A stretch of DNA of 64,000 nucleotides from Pythium myriotylum (GCA_023091665.1 JALJCQ010000009.1:2170001-2234000), one strand, 5' to 3'. Shown: positions 20,259 to 30,934, counted from the stretch's first letter. Program-made: numbers and translations. Notes: a model not told the origin generated them from the sequence alone.

Positions 20259-21953
20259 ATGCCGTCCACGTCGCACGCCGACCTCGCCGAGCGTGTCTCG
20301 TACATCTCGTCGGCCACCAAGGCCAAGGAAGAAGGCGGCTACGTCGACGCCAAGACCCCTGTCGATGACATCGAGGGAGGTGCCCTTCGCGCCGGTGGTC
20401 GCCCCAACATCTGGGGTCGCGACTACATCGGTCTCCTCATCCAGTACGCCGCCGTGGGTATCGTGTACGGCACGCTTCCTGCGACGGTGTACCCGGTTCT
20501 TCAGAACTATCTCAATATGGAAGGCACCCAGATCGTCTCGGCTAAGGTGTTGCTGACGTTACCTTGGTCATTCAAGGTGCTTTACGGGTTCTTGACCGAT
20601 TGTTTCCCGATCTTCGGATACCGTCGTCGTCCGTTCATGTGCATTGGCTGGGGTCTGTGTGCGTTGATGTTGCTCATCATGGCCTGCTCCAAGATCGGCA
20701 AGCCGTACTACCTCGACCGCAGCCTTCGCGACAAGGAACTCACCGACTACACGGCGGAGGACTGGGCCACCGGTATCAACCAGGACGCGCCGGATCGTGG
20801 CGGCAAGTTTATCGTGCTGATGATGCTTGCGGCTGTGGGCTACGTTGGTGCTGACGTGGCGTGTGACGCCGTGACGGTCGAGCTGGCTCAGCGTGAGCCT
20901 GAGGCTGTTCGTGGCACGACGCAGACGACGATCTACATGGTGCGCACGATTTTCGTGGCGTGCTCGAACATGTTGACGGGTTTCCTTTTCAACGGCAAGG
21001 ACTACGGCGGAGACTTCGACTTCTCGCTGTCATTCCCTCAGCTTATGGTCATCCTCACCATTGCGACGCTTCCCGCGTTCCCTTTCGCATGGTTCTTCAT
21101 CAAGGAAGAGAAGCACCCTGGTGTCAACTTCCGCAACTACATCTCCGAGTTCTGGGAGTTGATTCAGTCGCGCGCCATGTACCAGGTCATTGCGTACAAG
21201 TTCTTCTCGGGTATCTTCGAGAACTTGACTCAGACGGTGTCGTCGCCTATCGAGTCGTACTGGGCTAAGGCGACTCCTCTGAACGACACGATCGCCACGG
21301 TGTTGAGCAACGTGATCTTCGCTATTGTGTTGTTCTCTACGGGCAAGTGGGGTCTCTCGTGGAACTGGCGATGGATGCATGCTATTACGCTCATTTTGAC
21401 GACGCTGATCGATGCCTTCACTACCATGCTTACGACGTGGGACGTTATTCGTTCGCAGTGGTTCTGGCTCGGTCCTCCGCTCCTTGAGAACCTGCCGTAC
21501 GGTGTTGGTTGGATCATCGCCACATACGTGGTTGTTGAACTTGCCGGTGAGGGTAACGAGGGTGCCGTCTACGGACTGTTGACGACGGTTTCCAACTTGT
21601 CGTCGACTTTTGCGAGCACGATCACGAAGAACATCGACTCACACTTCGACGTTGGCAGCAAGTTCATCAAGTCGGACACCCACCACGTGCGCCAGCAGGT
21701 CACGTATGTGTACCTGATCGCGTACGCTGCGAACGTGGTTGGCTTGATGTTCTTGCCGCTGCTGCCGTCGCAGAAGCGTGAGACCCAGGAGCTCAAGGCT
21801 AAGGGTGGCAAGAACAAGATCATCGGTGCCATCACCGTCTTCTACCTGATCTTTGCTCTCACATGGGCGGTCATGGTGAACATCATGTCGATCTACCCGA
21901 GCACGAAGTGTCTTCGCATTGTTGGCGGTACGGGCTGCCACAAGAAGAAGTAA
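20259..21953 (+). CDS. Folate-biopterin transporter family protein, copy 1
   Basis: Single-exon 564-aa membrane protein of the folate-biopterin transporter (FBT/BT1) branch of the major facilitator superfamily. It has about 12 hydrophobic segments; family-type motifs include FGYRRRPFMCIGW after the second helix pair and VTVELAQREPEAVRGT in the cytoplasmic loop. Likely substrates are folates, pterins or related compounds at the plasma membrane; the actual substrate cannot be read from sequence. The start at 20259 (MPSTS) aligns with copy 2; a longer open frame begins at 20115 but covers the promoter motif. It ends CLRIVGGTGC plus HKKK. It is first of three same-strand copies. Confidence 0.92.
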   Translation: MPSTSHADLAERVSYISSATKAKEEGGYVDAKTPVDDIEGGALRAGGRPNIWGRDYIGLLIQYAAVGIVYGTLPATVYPVLQNYLNMEGTQIVSAKVLLTLPWSFKVLYGFLTDCFPIFGYRRRPFMCIGWGLCALMLLIMACSKIGKPYYLDRSLRDKELTDYTAEDWATGINQDAPDRGGKFIVLMMLAAVGYVGADVACDAVTVELAQREPEAVRGTTQTTIYMVRTIFVACSNMLTGFLFNGKDYGGDFDFSLSFPQLMVILTIATLPAFPFAWFFIKEEKHPGVNFRNYISEFWELIQSRAMYQVIAYKFFSGIFENLTQTVSSPIESYWAKATPLNDTIATVLSNVIFAIVLFSTGKWGLSWNWRWMHAITLILTTLIDAFTTMLTTWDVIRSQWFWLGPPLLENLPYGVGWIIATYVVVELAGEGNEGAVYGLLTTVSNLSSTFASTITKNIDSHFDVGSKFIKSDTHHVRQQVTYVYLIAYAANVVGLMFLPLLPSQKRETQELKAKGGKNKIIGAITVFYLIFALTWAVMVNIMSIYPSTKCLRIVGGTGCHKKK

Positions 21954-24140
21954 GGTAGTGCGTTCTTTTGGCGTGGGTTGCCCACCGATAGCTTGTCGAG
22001 GTTGGATAATTTGTGTAATCTTAAACGTTCGACCCTTAAGAACCATTCAAATGTTCGACAGTCGTGTTTCTCTGGCTTACCTGTTTTCACTTATGGTCGA
22101 TGAAGGTGTCTGTAGAGTTGATGCATGCCATGTGATTTTACGCAAATCTTGTGATGGATTGAACCGTAAATACTCATCTAGCGCTGCCGTTTAGGTCTAG
22201 GTAGGTTAGACTTGGTTATGTGTCGTGTGGATGAGGGTAGCGATCGTGTCATATTATTTACAGCCGGCAAATTCGTCTACTTTATCACTTTGGACCCATC
22301 ACTACTTTTTCAGGATCGCACTGCTCAGCAGTTAGTCAATGTGGACGTTGAAGTGGAGCGTGACTCACCTATAGTCAGACTAACCAAATTAACCGATTAA
22401 TTTCCCGAGGTGAAGACCGAATGGAACTCCTGGTCATCGTTCTCATCACTACATCAACGAAGTACACGATCCAGAAGGCTGCACACTTGTGCTGGTGGTA
22501 ATACAGGTCAGCATGCAACAGCGCTCCTCGAAGTTAAATCCGGAATTGCGGTAGATCGAGCAAGCAAACTGTACGAATGACGCACCGCACCGAAAATCAC
22601 GAATGCTTAGTCCGAGTGGAAATGACACATCTGCTACCAGCAACCGTCTTTGATTTGGTGTCAACGCCATAATCCCTGGTCTGCTTATGATGATCACCCA
22701 CAATTCGAGATCAAATGACTCGAAATCTATCGCACAGCTCATTCCTTCATTCACGCGCACTCCTCCTCATTTAATATGGATTATTGTATTCAGGCTGAGC
22801 TCACACAGCGCCTTCTGGTGCCGGGTGGGCAAGCGGGATGCTAGTTGTGGGTCCATCCTCAATTCAACCCATCATAAAGTATCCACGTACGTGACGGAAA
22901 CCAACGAGCTTCTGGCGATCTTGGTCGTTTCCCCAGGATATAACAACCTACAAGTACTTGAGATTCAACCAAATTTGATGAGTGTGTCCAAGTCACCGTA
23001 GTGTGCAATCGTAAAAATAGGCTACACCGATCTTACCTTCGTCGACACGACAAAAGCTGCTTTTTATCAATCACCCTCAAGCGATACATACACTGGTACG
23101 TTGCCGGTGATTAGACTGCCGTAAGAGTGCGTTAGAGAAGAGCGCGAGAGCGGGAGCTGGTCCGCAGGCAAGATCTTGAATCGAAGGTCTCCACCTCCAA
23201 CGAATCGAATGCGTTCTGCTACGGAATGTTCATCGCCGACAAGCATTCCAGAGATGCAGTTGACTGATTTCCGTTTCATCCACCTGTCGAACAAGATGCT
23301 TCGCTTGCCCTACTCCCACTTCGGTTGCGGCGCCGCAATTGACCCTCGGTGACAGGGCTCACTTCGGCCGGTCTGATCGCTCGATACTGTACCAATCCTC
23401 TCTGCTTCTCGAAGCTTCCAATCTAATCTCAAGTAATTTTGCCTCGTTATTAGTCTCATTCATGCAGATTAGTAATTCCGAACGTCTCGTCGGCGTCGCT
23501 TGAAACGAAGTGGCCGCGTGCTGATGACCCAAGTCGGATTCTGGATAAAAGAACGCGCGCCTTTCATTCGCAAAAAGTCCATCCTCCTGTTCTGGGTGAG
23601 TCGGGTCACCCTCCTACATGTCTCAGAGATTCCTGGCTCAAACGTTCCAAGAGCGCACATTGACATAGCCAGGCCACTTGCCTTTTGTGCTGATAATTTG
23701 GGGAGAAAGAGCCTGTTGATTAAACCCCTTCTTTCACTTCCGCCTTTTGAACTCGATCGCGAGTCCGATCCGAGCGGGTGCTCGTGGTGCTGTGCGTGTG
23801 CTGGTCGTCGGCTGGCCACGCACTGTCCTCGGACGTCTGTGAACAGGGGGACCTTTCTGGAACACCCAGCGACCGCACAGTTGGATCTTCATGGTGCGTT
23901 CTCATGCGTGAAAACGAACAAAAAGATCGGCCCATCTCCACTTCTGCGTGACACCATGTCTTCAAGAGGGCGCTTCACCTGCACGCATCCCGCCGGCTGG
24001 CTCCAAGTCGCTCTGCATAATTGCGCAAGAGTGTTGGTTCGCCGGCCCACTGCAGCTGGCGACGAGACCTGATTGGCAAGCACTGACCGGAGGAGGTCAC
24101 GCCGCCCCCCTCTCGCTTTCTGCACGTCGAGGGCTCTCAA
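21954..24140. other. Intergenic spacer between FBT copies 1 and 2
   Basis: A 2.2-kb spacer without a credible gene. Open frames up to 190 codons lack domains. No FBT remnant was seen, so the duplication unit did not leave obvious coding relics here. Confidence 0.4.
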
Positions 24141-24215
24141 GCGAACCAGTCGAGTGCTCATTCTCCATTCTGCGGCCCAGGACTCAAGCCCCACCAACGG
24201 AAGTCAAGAGAAGCC
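24141..24215 (+). promoter_or_regulatory. FBT copy 2 core promoter and 5' leader
   Basis: Same 75-bp leader as copy 1, including the Inr/FPR-like GCTCATTCTCCATTCT at 24156-24171. Apart from a short shared TGATTGGCAAGCAC, upstream sequence differs from copy 1. Confidence 0.6.
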
Positions 24216-25907
24216 ATGCCGTCCACGTCGCACGCCGACCTCGCCGAGCGTGTCTCGTACATCTCGTCGGCCACCAAGGCCAAGGAAGAAGGCGGCTACG
24301 TCGACGCCAAGACGCCCGTCGACGACATCGAGGGAGGTGCCCTCCGTGCCGGTGGTCGCCCCAACATCTGGGGTCGCGACTACATCGGTCTCCTTATCCA
24401 GTACGCCGCCGTGGGTATCGTGTACGGCACGCTTCCTGCGACGGTGTACCCGGTTCTTCAGAACTACCTCAACATGGAAGGCACCCAGATCTTGTCTGCC
24501 AAAGTGTTGCTCAACCTGCCGTGGTCATTCAAAGTGGTCTACGGTGTGCTCACGGACTGTTTTCCAATCTTCGGCTACCGTCGTCGCCCATTCATGATGA
24601 TTGGCTGGGGTCTGTGTGCCCTCATGTGCCTCATCATGGCCTGCTCCAAGATCGGCAAGCCATACTACCTCGACCGCAGCCTTCGCGACAAGGAACTCAC
24701 CGACTACACGGCGGAGGACTGGGCCACCGGTATCAACCAGGACGCGCCGGATCGTGGCGGCAAGTTTATCGTGCTGATGATGCTTGCGGCTGTGGGCTAC
24801 GTTGGTGCTGACGTGGCGTGTGACGCCGTGACGGTCGAGCTGGCTCAGCGTGAGCCTGAGGCTGTTCGTGGCACGACGCAGACGACGATCTACATGGTGC
24901 GCACGATTTTCGTGGCGTGCTCGAACATGTTGACGGGTTTCCTTTTCAACGGCAAGGACTACGGCGGAGACTTCGACTTCTCGCTGTCATTCCCTCAGCT
25001 TATGGTCATCCTCACCATTGCTACTCTGCCATCATTCCCTTTCGCATGGTTCTTCATCAAGGAAGAGAAGCACCCTGGCGTGAACTTCAAGAACTACATC
25101 TCTGAGTTCTGGGAGCTGCTGCAGTCACGTGCTATGTACCAGGTCATTGCGTACAAGTTCTTCTCTGGTATCTTCGAGAACTTGACTCAGACGGTGTCGT
25201 CGCCTATCGAGTCATACTGGGCGAAGGCGACTCCTCTGAACGACACGATCGCCACGGTGTTGAGCAACGTGATCTTCGCTATTGTGTTGTTCTCTACGGG
25301 CAAGTGGGGCCTCTCGTGGAACTGGCGATGGATGCATGCGATCACTTTGATTCTCACGACCATTATTGATGCTTTCACCACGATGTTCACGACTTGGGAC
25401 GTGATTCGTTCGCAGTGGTTCTGGCTCGGTCCTCCTCTCTTGGAATACTTGCCGTACGGTGTTGGTTGGATCATCGCCACCTACGTGGTTGTTGAACTTG
25501 CCGGTGAGGGCAACGAGGGTGCCGTCTACGGTCTGCTGACTACCGTCACCAACCTCTCCTCGACTTTTGCGAGCACGATCACGAAGAACATCGACTCGCA
25601 CTTCGACGTTGGCAGCAAGTTCATCAAGTCGGACACCCACCACGTGCGCCAGCAGGTCACGTATGTGTACCTGATCGCGTACGCTGCGAACGTGGTTGGC
25701 TTGATGTTCTTGCCGCTGCTGCCGTCGCAGAAGCGTGAGACCCAGGAGCTCAAGGCTAAGGGTGGCAAGAACAAGATCATCGGTGCCATCACCGTCTTCT
25801 ACCTGACTTTCGCACTCTGCTGGTCTGTGATGGTGAACATCATGTCGATCTACCCGAGCACGAAGTGTCTTCGCATTGTTGGCGGTACGGGCTGCCACAA
25901 GAAGTAA
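24216..25907 (+). CDS. Folate-biopterin transporter family protein, copy 2
   Basis: Single-exon 563-aa FBT/MFS protein, nearly identical to copy 1 over most of its length, with the same topology and motifs (FGYRRRPFMMIGW, AQREPEAVRGT, CLRIVGGTGC). Differences cluster in blocks, notably around the third and fourth membrane segments and near the C-terminus, while a 359-bp central stretch and a 207-bp 3' stretch match copy 1 exactly. This is the pattern left by gene conversion. Both copies are intact, so both are expected to make functional transporters, with any specificity difference lying in the diverged blocks. Confidence 0.92.
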   Translation: MPSTSHADLAERVSYISSATKAKEEGGYVDAKTPVDDIEGGALRAGGRPNIWGRDYIGLLIQYAAVGIVYGTLPATVYPVLQNYLNMEGTQILSAKVLLNLPWSFKVVYGVLTDCFPIFGYRRRPFMMIGWGLCALMCLIMACSKIGKPYYLDRSLRDKELTDYTAEDWATGINQDAPDRGGKFIVLMMLAAVGYVGADVACDAVTVELAQREPEAVRGTTQTTIYMVRTIFVACSNMLTGFLFNGKDYGGDFDFSLSFPQLMVILTIATLPSFPFAWFFIKEEKHPGVNFKNYISEFWELLQSRAMYQVIAYKFFSGIFENLTQTVSSPIESYWAKATPLNDTIATVLSNVIFAIVLFSTGKWGLSWNWRWMHAITLILTTIIDAFTTMFTTWDVIRSQWFWLGPPLLEYLPYGVGWIIATYVVVELAGEGNEGAVYGLLTTVTNLSSTFASTITKNIDSHFDVGSKFIKSDTHHVRQQVTYVYLIAYAANVVGLMFLPLLPSQKRETQELKAKGGKNKIIGAITVFYLTFALCWSVMVNIMSIYPSTKCLRIVGGTGCHKK

Positions 25908-26593
25908 GCCTGGGGGACGTAGATTTGTGTCGGCTTTACTACTGTTAGCCTTCGTCGATAAGTGCAGCTGTAGGCAGTGAATGCATCAGTGTTGTGCAAC
26001 TTTTAATCTCGATTTTCAGATTTATCATAGAAAGCGTGCCAGCTGAGAGATCGTAGGCTGGGTCGTAATCTACACAATTGCGTTAGCAGAAGCATCGACT
26101 TTATTTGTGATTAAGCCGCATCGACAGACGTGGATCACTTCTTCTCAGGTCGGAGCAGTAAGACCACCGTCCCAACTGCCTAATCACCAGGAATCCAACT
26201 TTACGAAACGGGGAACTCGACAAGCTGTGCCTCACTCCCTTGGGCGAGTGCGGAGCAGACCCCATGTCGCTACTGGAAGCTTCACGTGGCCTGTGCAATA
26301 CTCGCAATACACACCTTCTCGTTGTCCCTATGCTTGTTACACCAAGTGAAGTAGCACGCCTATTCTTCGATTCTTATGGAGGATATGGTGTGACGTCCCT
26401 GCCTGCCCATTCATGTTCTGTCAAATCACGAGGAAGACAATTTTGAAAGTTACCGGAGTCTACAGCAATGCAGACAGTGATAATAGTGTGTTGTCCTGAA
26501 TAGTCAACAACAACAACAGCCCAGTTTTACCTGAAACTTCTACAGTATGTACTGAGCCATTGCTTTGGATCTGTCGGAAGCTGTGCCTTCTCT

Positions 26594-26617
26594 TAACGAT
26601 GCACGTGTGCATCGTTA
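26594..26617. repeat. 24-bp near-perfect palindrome
   Basis: 11-bp arms TAACGATGCAC and GTGCATCGTTA flank a 2-bp centre. It overlaps a CACGTG box. Confidence 0.6.
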
Positions 26618-26730
26618 CACACCGCTGTTGTTGATAATAGAAGTGAGAAACGGTTGCCCACTTCTACTACGGTGTGGTGTATCCATGAAGTAATACACTG
26701 TAATAAAAACAATAAGGGAGGCACGCGCGA

Positions 26731-26749
26731 GGGGGTGGGTGGGGTGGGG
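26731..26749 (+). repeat. G-quadruplex-like tract
   Basis: Four runs of three to five G separated by single T residues: GGGGGTGGGTGGGGTGGGG. The sequence satisfies the canonical G3+N1-7 rule. Confidence 0.6.
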
Positions 26750-27347
26750 CGGATACGTGTTCGTTGCCGAGACGGTCAATGGGATGAGTCACGATCTGAT
26801 TAGGATACAACCCAGTGATCAACAACAAGATCTGCAAAAAATCATGGTCAAGCCTCCTATTGCTCACTGCTTGCCATCGCGTTGAGTGGCATGCACGTCG
26901 TTTTCTGAATCCATAGCTACGTACTCGGAATCATGCGGACGACCCCCAGACTTCGCTCTGTTATCCAAATCGAACTGATCCTGTAAACATCAAATTACGT
27001 GATGAACCATTCACAACGTGCATGCAACGACCTTCAACATTCCTGGGTTATCTAGCTAAGAAATGAGGAAAGCCAGGTTTAGAAAGTTCGTCGACAAATC
27101 AAACGCGCTCTCGTCGACAAAATAACCCACAGACTCGAAGATGACCGAAGTGGATAACTCACGAGGCCCTCGCAGCATGAGGTACGTGAGTGCAGTCCTG
27201 TCATGACTGGTCCAATTGTGTCATTCGAAACTGTCTCCCCATTTAAAAACCTTGTCAAACTGGAGACAGTACTGAACACATGTGATGATGATGAAAGTTG
27301 GAGTCTATTGCGTTACGTCGGTGCGACAGCTACAGCTCTAAATGCAA

Positions 27348-27377
27348 GGGGGGGGGGGGGGGGGGGGGGGGGGGGGG
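27348..27377 (+). repeat. Homopolymer G run (about 30 nt)
   Basis: An uninterrupted G tract of 30 nt as given. The true length in the genome is uncertain because sequencing and assembly are unreliable in homopolymers. Confidence 0.7.
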
Positions 27378-27559
27378 CTTGTAGTGACCTTGGCGCAGAG
27401 CCTAGTGAGTTCGCTGATGGAGATGTTGTATAGTGGTCTTTGAGGCTTCTGGGTTCATACTGTACAAAGTAATATTGGTGTTTGCTCTCGTGATGCCAGA
27501 GGAATCATTGCTGCTGGCTGATCTTGGTCGTCTAAGAAGCGGGATTCTATGCATCACTG

Positions 27560-27616
27560 CTCTATGACTCGCACGACGCGCCATAGCTGCTATGGGGCGT
27601 CGTGCGAGTCATAGAG
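27560..27616. repeat. 57-bp palindrome with 28-bp arms
   Basis: Arms 27560-27587 and 27589-27616 are reverse complements apart from one mismatch, with a single-base centre. The outer ends read CTCTATGACTCGCACGACGC. It could form a long hairpin in RNA or a cruciform in DNA. Confidence 0.75.
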
Positions 27617-27953
27617 TCGGCTGCGTGCGTTGGTCAAGTGCCTCCTCGAACTTCACACTTGACTCGAGTTTCTAGCCTTCCACGACAGGAGGCTGTTTGC
27701 CTACTCTCGTCTGTTGGTCGAGACGAGAGGGTCGAAACGCTACAGTATGACCGTGAATTTAAGCTTCGTCAGGGCACGAAATTGTAAAACTCCGGGATCT
27801 ATGTTGCGCCCGGCTCTTTAATGCCCCGTCACGCAGCACGAGTGTTGCGACGTCCCTGCACGAAGTTTGGCCTCGCTGTATGCCGTTTCCGATAATAACC
27901 TACCGCAGAGAGACGCTGAACACACTGATGAAACCGGCCCTTGTACCGCAAGT

Positions 27954-28051
27954 CAACACCAGCTAGCTACAAGAGGGAACTGCCAGTTCCCTCTTGTAGC
28001 TACACGTGCTGTAGCTGGTGTTGGCAAGAGAAGCAGCTAAACTGCTTCTCT
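27954..28051. repeat. Nested inverted-repeat cluster
   Basis: A 19-bp perfect inverted repeat (27964-27982 and 27984-28002, 1-nt centre) is extended by a further 10-bp pair (27954-27963 and 28014-28023) across an 11-nt bulge. It is followed directly by a 10-bp hairpin AGAGAAGCAG / CTGCTTCTCT (28027-28036 and 28042-28051). Confidence 0.65.
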
Positions 28052-28982
28052 AGCTGACCGTCAGACACGACGTCGGCGTCACGCGCAGGCAAAGATCCTA
28101 ATAGGACGTTGGTGATCGTCACGTCCAATGAGGATCGTGTAAAAAGCCTCTCTCTCGATGGACGCGGGCTCAGCCGGCGGTATCGCTTGCGCATGCATCA
28201 GTCATTGGCTTGATCGTGTGACTTTGGCCGACGTCTTTGTTCACATAGAACAGGCGAATACTGAGGCTCGTACATAGCACACGCGCGGTCCTGATGATAC
28301 CTTTTGAGAATGAATATTTGCGAGTTCATCGCACACTGCTTTCTCTAGGCATTTTGACACAGATCCTGAATACTGTCTGTGAAACTCGATCAAGATGTGG
28401 TGTATCGCGATCAAAATAGATTTGGGACAAGCTCTTTCTCACAAAAGAACTGCCTGGCTCACTGAGAGGCTCACTTCCTATCAAATGAGGTGTATATTCC
28501 AACGCGAAAAAAGGTCGCCATTCGACCTTTCTTCAGTTGGAACCCTGTCGCTGACTCAAAAAGTTAATTGCAATACCGGTGATGTGGGCATGGGCCCGTG
28601 TATTAGGGCGCGAATGCCATACTGTACTGCAGCATTTGGTGTACTGTCACCGACTGCCTTCTGCAAACGCCACCCGACGCGGCGCACCCTTGGCTCCGAT
28701 GCTGCGTTGGGTTTGCAGGATGCAAGCTGCGTCTAAAGTTTTGTTCAACGCAACTTGTGCACTACCCATCACGCAGAGCCGGAGCTGTCGATCCCCGCAT
28801 AAATCGCAGGCGCTTAAGAACAGAAAGTCTAGGAGCCCATCTCCTACCGCCTCAAGGATTTGAGGGAAAATCATACCAATTGTTTTGGCAAACAGGACGC
28901 TATCATCCATACGAATGGCATGGATGACCATCGGTGGCCGTCGTTGGTGGTGAAGCTGGTTCTCCGAGTCGTGGCCTCCTTC

Positions 28983-28998
28983 GTCATTATCATTTCCT
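28983..28998 (+). promoter_or_regulatory. FBT copy 3 initiator-like motif
   Basis: GTCATTATCATTTCCT lies about 40 bp before the start codon and fits the oomycete Inr/FPR pattern (TCATT followed by CATTT). Confidence 0.5.
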
Positions 28999-29036
28999 CT
29001 CCACGAAAGAAGTCCCATTGAAGCAAGCGCAGAAGG

Positions 29037-30725
29037 ATGGGGTCACGACCACAAATGGACCTCGTGGAACGCGCGTCGTACATTTCGTCGACGACGAAAG
29101 CCAAGAACGAGTTCGGCTACGAGGAAGCAAGAACGCCCGACGTTGTTGATATCGAAGGGGGCGCATTGCGTGCTGGCGGAACCCCCAATGTGTGGAGTCG
29201 TGATTATATCGGGCTGCTGGTCAATTACGCGACCGTTGGTATCGTTTACGGTACACTCCCGAGTGTTGTCTATCCGTTCCTCCAAAACTATCTTAACATG
29301 GAAGGCACCCAAATTGTTTCGGCAAAAGTGCTGCTGACGCTTCCGTGGTCATTCAAGGTCGTGTACGGGATCCTGACAGACTGCATCACCATTCGTGGAT
29401 ATCGTCGTCGTCCGTTCATGACCATTGGGTGGTCTTTGTGTGCACTCATGCTTCTCATCATGGCCTGCTCCAAGGTCGGGAAACCGTACTACGTCGACCG
29501 CACTCTCCGCCACAAGGCTACAACGCTGTACTCGGCAGAAGATTGGGCCACAGGCATCAACCAAGATGCCCCGGATGTCGGTAGCAAGTTTATCGTATTG
29601 ATGATGTTGGCGGCTGTCGGTTATGTCGGTGCTGATGTCGCTGCCGATGCGGTCACGGTCGAACTCGCCCAACGCGAACCCGAGAATGTACGAGGCACCA
29701 CACAAACGATGATCTACTTCGTGCGCACTATCTTCGTCGCACTGTCATATGCGCTCACGGGATTTCTGTTCAACGGCAAGGACTATGGTGGAGATTTCGA
29801 CTATTCGCTTTCGTTCCCACAGCTTATGCTCATCCTCACGGTGTTGATGATCCCAGTATTCCCCGCTACGTGGCTGTTCATCAAGGAAGAGAAGCATCCG
29901 GCGGTCGGCTTTGGAGTCTACATTACTGGCTTCTGGGAGCTTCTTCAGACACGCGCAATGTACCAAGTTGTCGCCTACCGCTTCTTCTCAGGCATCTTCG
30001 AGAACATGACCCAGACTGTATCCTCCCCTATTGAGTCCAACTGGGTCAAGGCCACGCCACTGAACGATGCCATTGCATCGGTGATTAGCCAGCTCGTGTT
30101 TGCAGCGGTGCTATATGCTACAGCAAAGTGGGGTCTTGGGTGGAACTGGCGATGGATGCATGTGATTGCTCTGGTTGCCGCTACTGCTATTGACGCGTTC
30201 ACTACAATGCTCACGACTTGGGATATTGTGCGCAGCCAGTGGTTCTGGCTAGGCCCTCCCATTGTTGAGAACCTGCCGTATGGTATGGGCTGGATGATTC
30301 AGTCGTTTGTGATGGTAGAACTTGCTGGCAACGGCAACGAAGGAGCTGTCTATGGGCTCATCACGACGGTGTTCAACTTGGCCACGAGCTTCTCAAGCAC
30401 GATCACCAAGAACATTGACTCGCAATTCGATGTGACGAGTGCCGACATCAAGACCGACACACACCATGTGCGCCTGCACGTAACCTACGTGTACCTCATC
30501 TGCTACGGCTCTAAGATGCTCGGCCTCCTCTTCCTGCCCATGCTGCCACCTCAGAAGAAGGAGACCCAGGAGCTCAAGGCCAAGGGCGGCACGAGCAAGC
30601 TCTTCGGCGGCCTGACCGTCTTCTACCTCATCTTCGCGCTCTGCTACACGGTCATGGTCAACATCATGTCCATTTACCCGAGCACCAAGTGTCTGCGCAT
30701 CGCGGGCGGCACGGGCTGCAAGTAA
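29037..30725 (+). CDS. Folate-biopterin transporter family protein, copy 3
   Basis: Single-exon 562-aa FBT/MFS protein, clearly paralogous to copies 1 and 2 (DLVERASYISSTTKAK, RGYRRRPFMTIGW, AQREPENVRGT, CLRIAGGTGC), but diverged throughout and with a different first few residues. It shows no long block of nucleotide identity with the other two, so it has escaped recent conversion. About 12 membrane segments. Same strand as the other copies; substrate specificity is unknown. Confidence 0.92.
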   Translation: MGSRPQMDLVERASYISSTTKAKNEFGYEEARTPDVVDIEGGALRAGGTPNVWSRDYIGLLVNYATVGIVYGTLPSVVYPFLQNYLNMEGTQIVSAKVLLTLPWSFKVVYGILTDCITIRGYRRRPFMTIGWSLCALMLLIMACSKVGKPYYVDRTLRHKATTLYSAEDWATGINQDAPDVGSKFIVLMMLAAVGYVGADVAADAVTVELAQREPENVRGTTQTMIYFVRTIFVALSYALTGFLFNGKDYGGDFDYSLSFPQLMLILTVLMIPVFPATWLFIKEEKHPAVGFGVYITGFWELLQTRAMYQVVAYRFFSGIFENMTQTVSSPIESNWVKATPLNDAIASVISQLVFAAVLYATAKWGLGWNWRWMHVIALVAATAIDAFTTMLTTWDIVRSQWFWLGPPIVENLPYGMGWMIQSFVMVELAGNGNEGAVYGLITTVFNLATSFSSTITKNIDSQFDVTSADIKTDTHHVRLHVTYVYLICYGSKMLGLLFLPMLPPQKKETQELKAKGGTSKLFGGLTVFYLIFALCYTVMVNIMSIYPSTKCLRIAGGTGCK

Positions 30726-30934
30726 AGAGACTGTCTTAAGAGTAAAATCAAGCGTGGGTACATGTAGCCATTTTCACACTTCAACTTGGTCGCATTTCAG
30801 CCTGTCGAAATGTCGATATTATCTATTTTCGACAGATGTCCTTGACTCGGGGGGGAATGTCACTGTCTCTGCCACGGGGCAGTTGATCTCCCCCCACGTC
30901 AGCAAGCCACTTTTGAACGGAAGACGTCGCGGCG

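Larger units (their letters stand above)
25908..28982. other. Gene-poor, hairpin-rich spacer, 3.1 kb
   Basis: The longest non-coding stretch of the window, between FBT copies 2 and 3. It holds a G-quadruplex-like tract, a 30-nt G run and at least four inverted repeats (listed separately). No transposase or credible protein gene was found. Confidence 0.5.

Noticed and set aside
25908..28982. DNA transposon in the FBT spacer
   Set aside because: Inverted repeats are present, but no transposase remnant or target-site duplication could be identified, so they are reported only as repeats.
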